Positions 61,565 to 64,000 of a DNA stretch of 64,000 nt are shown here, piece after piece. Origin of the DNA: Callipepla californica brunnescens (Eukaryota; Chordata; Aves; Galliformes; Odontophoridae); the NCBI GenBank assembly GCA_023055505.1, contig JALIRH010000050.1:1240001-1304000 (forward strand), given 5' to 3'. The notes under the pieces were generated by a model, which had not been told where the DNA came from, did not search any database, and was given only the letters and a program-made list of their open reading frames with translations. A program made the translations under genes and the position numbers. Numbering within the stretch: the stretch's first letter is position 1; each line of letters starts with the position of its first letter.

Positions 61565-61900
61565 CTTACCGCAACCTAACAGACTTAAATTGCATGCAGA
61601 AAGCTGACAGGCCAGCGTGTTATTAACTGAGCCACTGAGACACTTTAAACTGTATTGTATGTAAGTTTATAGTGCAGGGAGTATAGAATTTTAAGCTTGC
61701 ACATTTTAATGTATTTAATTTGCCTCACTCGGCAGTTTGCTTTGTGAACTGTTAATCTTTTCAACCGATACAGCAAAATGTCACTGTATTCATTTGTGGA
61801 ATATAATAGGCTAATGTCCTGAAACAATAAAGTTATAATAGCCTGCCCACTGCCTAGTGAAGTCACACAAATTCAGCACGTACAATGTGTTGTCCTACTT
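61565..61900. other. Candidate conserved noncoding element
   Basis: Five CpGs remain in this AT-rich block (TACCGCAAC near 61569, CAGCGTGTT near 61613, CACTCGGCAG near 61728, CAACCGATAC near 61764, AGCACGTAC near 61878). It shows no simple repeat and several TAAT/ATTA-type cores. This pattern is typical of constrained regulatory DNA, but conservation itself was not tested. Confidence 0.3.
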
Positions 61901-64000
61901 ACCCTCTAGGTTTTTAAAACTTCTCATATCAGTGCCTTGAAAATCAGTAGCACATATTATTTTGGTGAGATAAAGGCAAGCAAATGTCATGGATCAAGGT
62001 CTGCTGAATTCTCTGTCTCCCTCTGAAATTGCTTTTGGTATCCTTGACACTAATTTCTTCTTGCCACCTCCACCCATGACAATTGCAAACCAAAGCCACA
62101 GACATCAGGGTCTGTCCTGAGCCCTTAGTACATGCAGTGGTCTGGAACTGATGAGCAATTCCCTCTCTTATGTTAGCGGCAGAAATCAGCAGCCAGGTAT
62201 TCACAGCTCCTGGGAAAGAAAAACTGCATATAAGCTGCCTGTCCTCCAGGAAAGAGGTTCTGCACACTCTTTTTAAGCTTTACTTATATTATGTTTTCCC
62301 TCCATTCTTCCTTCTGACTATTTCTGTGAAAATTACAATCTTTCATTTTCTACAAGAATTATGCAAAGGACAGTGTGATCTTAGTACTTGTGGTGGGACT
62401 GTGGTCTTATGATAATAATAAATTGTTGCCTGTAACAGGGAATCCTGGGTGTAAGGATGAAGCTGATAACAGTAATGTGTATCAACACTACCAGTGCTAG
62501 CATATGAAAAGTAGATCATTTTTTCCTAAGAGTTTTGTACTTATTTTTCAAATTATTCTTTCTGAAGAGCTACTGGACTGGTTGTTTCTATTGTAGGATT
62601 TCCATTCTGAGGAGTAAAAATATGACATCTACTCAATGCTGAATTTCTCTCATTTTGCTGACTAGGGCAATTTAAGGTTCAGTGTGTGAAGTGTTTCACT
62701 GACCTGCAGGACATATTGCAAAATCTGACTCTTTAAAGAAGTGTTATCATTCTAACAGTAGATGAGGATCATGAAAGCTCTTTGTCATAGCAGGAATGAT
62801 GTGGGAGTTAACTAAGCCTGCACACTTAGATAATGTGAAAGATTCTTCAGAAAAAAGTTCTGAAAACAAACAGAAAAGCAAAGTAAAAAGCATTTGTCAA
62901 ATCAAGTCTATGTTGTCTGGATCTTTTCTGCTTGTAGTGATTAATTAAAATGTAGCCTGAAGCAGAAGAAGGTCATGAATCTCAGTCCACAACCAAACAA
63001 AATCTTGAGGGAAGAATCAATAAAATGATCTCTGGCTTATTTTATTAAAAATATAATGGAAACAAAAAAGATTATCTAAACCAAACTTAATATATTCTTT
63101 AAAAAAAAAAAGGGGGTGATGGAAGGGAATTTTTGCATGTCTTTAGCTAGAGTGGTTATAAAGATGATAAAAGTTCTGAAAGGGGAAGGTAAGAATTTTG
63201 GGAAGGAAGTAAGAGAGCTGCAGTTATTTTTCCTGAACAATAACTGTCTAAAGCATGTACAAACTTGTTTCCTGCTGGACACTATTCCAAATTATCTGTG
63301 AAAGCACTAATTTGCTTAGTTTAACTGTATTGATTATATAACATTTGAAGTTTCTTTGTTTGCATATCAAGTTCAGAATTTCTAAGTATGACTAATTTGA
63401 AACATTCAGTTATGCATCTACTAACTGTTAGTGAATTGAATATTATCTTTCACTAGGTTGTATGTGTTTTTTCTAGGCCTAATGAACACACTGGGTAATG
63501 AAACATACTAAGACACTAATTTTGATTCATAGGAACCTGATTATATCTTTTTATATCTTCTAAGGTCTTAGACAGTGCAGTCTTGGAAACCTTAATTATT
63601 AGGAGCTGATTGCTACATCTTGTATTTTTATGTCTGATGTAACCTCTTGATTTATTCCTTTGATATTCAGGTTCAGCAATCAATGTTGGTTTTTAGATCC
63701 GTATTATGTGGATGAATTTAGTGAAGTACAAGACATAAAATTATTGTAAGAAAAATCTTTTTCACAATTTTTCTTGCTGCAGTTGGGGTCAGGAAGAGTT
63801 CTTAAAACATTTAAGAAATGTCTGAATATAACCCACAGAGGATGTAGGAAAATTGCATATTTTTTCTTAGACTGTTTTAACATTAAAGGTTGCACTGTAG
63901 TGAGGAACAGTGATTAAAAGATGAATTACTGAAAGCATCTGGCTTGTTCACTTAAATGCATTTATGTTGAGTGAAATAATTTGAAATCTGAAGTGTGATC

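Larger units (their letters stand above)
58961..64000. other. Unique AT-rich noncoding stretch
   Basis: No gene, RNA or transposon is recognised over the last 5 kb. It includes a 9-base inverted repeat (60617-60642) and a CpG-retaining block (about 61565-61900). Overlapping open frames on both strands at 61944-62412 and 63076-63301 show no features. Confidence 0.5.

Noticed and set aside
1..64000. tRNA, rRNA, snRNA, CRISPR or bacterial-type operon signals
   Set aside because: Looked for cloverleaf patterns, A/B boxes, regular spacer arrays and close-packed genes by eye; none were convincing. A covariance-model scan would be needed to exclude small RNA genes.

Overview
The window reads as AT-rich vertebrate nuclear DNA from a bird, most likely a galliform (chicken-like). 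The main evidence is eight CR1 LINE fragments, several ending in the CR1 3' signature (ATTCTATGATTCTGTG-like repeats). Two related ERV-L-like LTRs and an avian repeat with ~45-base internal units support this. There is no bacterial-style gene packing, operon, CRISPR array or convincing RNA gene. I recognise no intact protein-coding gene. Almost every open frame is short and shows no family motif, as expected by chance; the longest is 152 codons. The window is best read as intergenic or intronic sequence.

Layout. 0-3 kb: an LTR-like repeat (about 1.6-1.95 kb) and a + strand CR1 tail (2.9-3.1 kb). 3-18.6 kb: mostly unique DNA with three minus-strand CR1 fragments, one of which (7.85-8.2 kb) keeps a 100-codon piece of the CR1 reverse transcriptase. 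This part also holds a 30-base sequence present twice, 5.25 kb apart, and a CpG-retaining AT-rich block near 10.3-10.4 kb that looks like a conserved noncoding element. 18.66-20.05 kb: a minus-strand decayed endogenous retrovirus, with a 3' LTR, a polypurine tract and integrase remains with a lost catalytic set. 21.74-22.70 kb: the most CpG-rich part of the window. It contains a + strand LTR with a possible 6-base target duplication, followed by a second LTR-like or exon-like block with good splice signals.

22.7-52.3 kb is nearly free of recognisable transposons (one 112-base CR1 scrap at 31.4 kb). It holds homopolymers, small microsatellites, one exon-like block at 49.4-49.5 kb and a C-terminus-like open frame at 27.5-27.7 kb. 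52.3-59.0 kb is richer in repeats: three CR1 copies and the ~45-base periodic avian repeat lying directly against a CR1. 59-64 kb is unique AT-rich DNA with a CpG-retaining block at 61.6-61.9 kb.

There is no set of genes here that work together. The possible biology is regulatory: LTR promoters, conserved noncoding elements and LTR-initiated noncoding exons. I did not find a new biological system that I could defend. Coordinates of repeats are by eye, and family names rest on recognition of sequence features, not on a database search.
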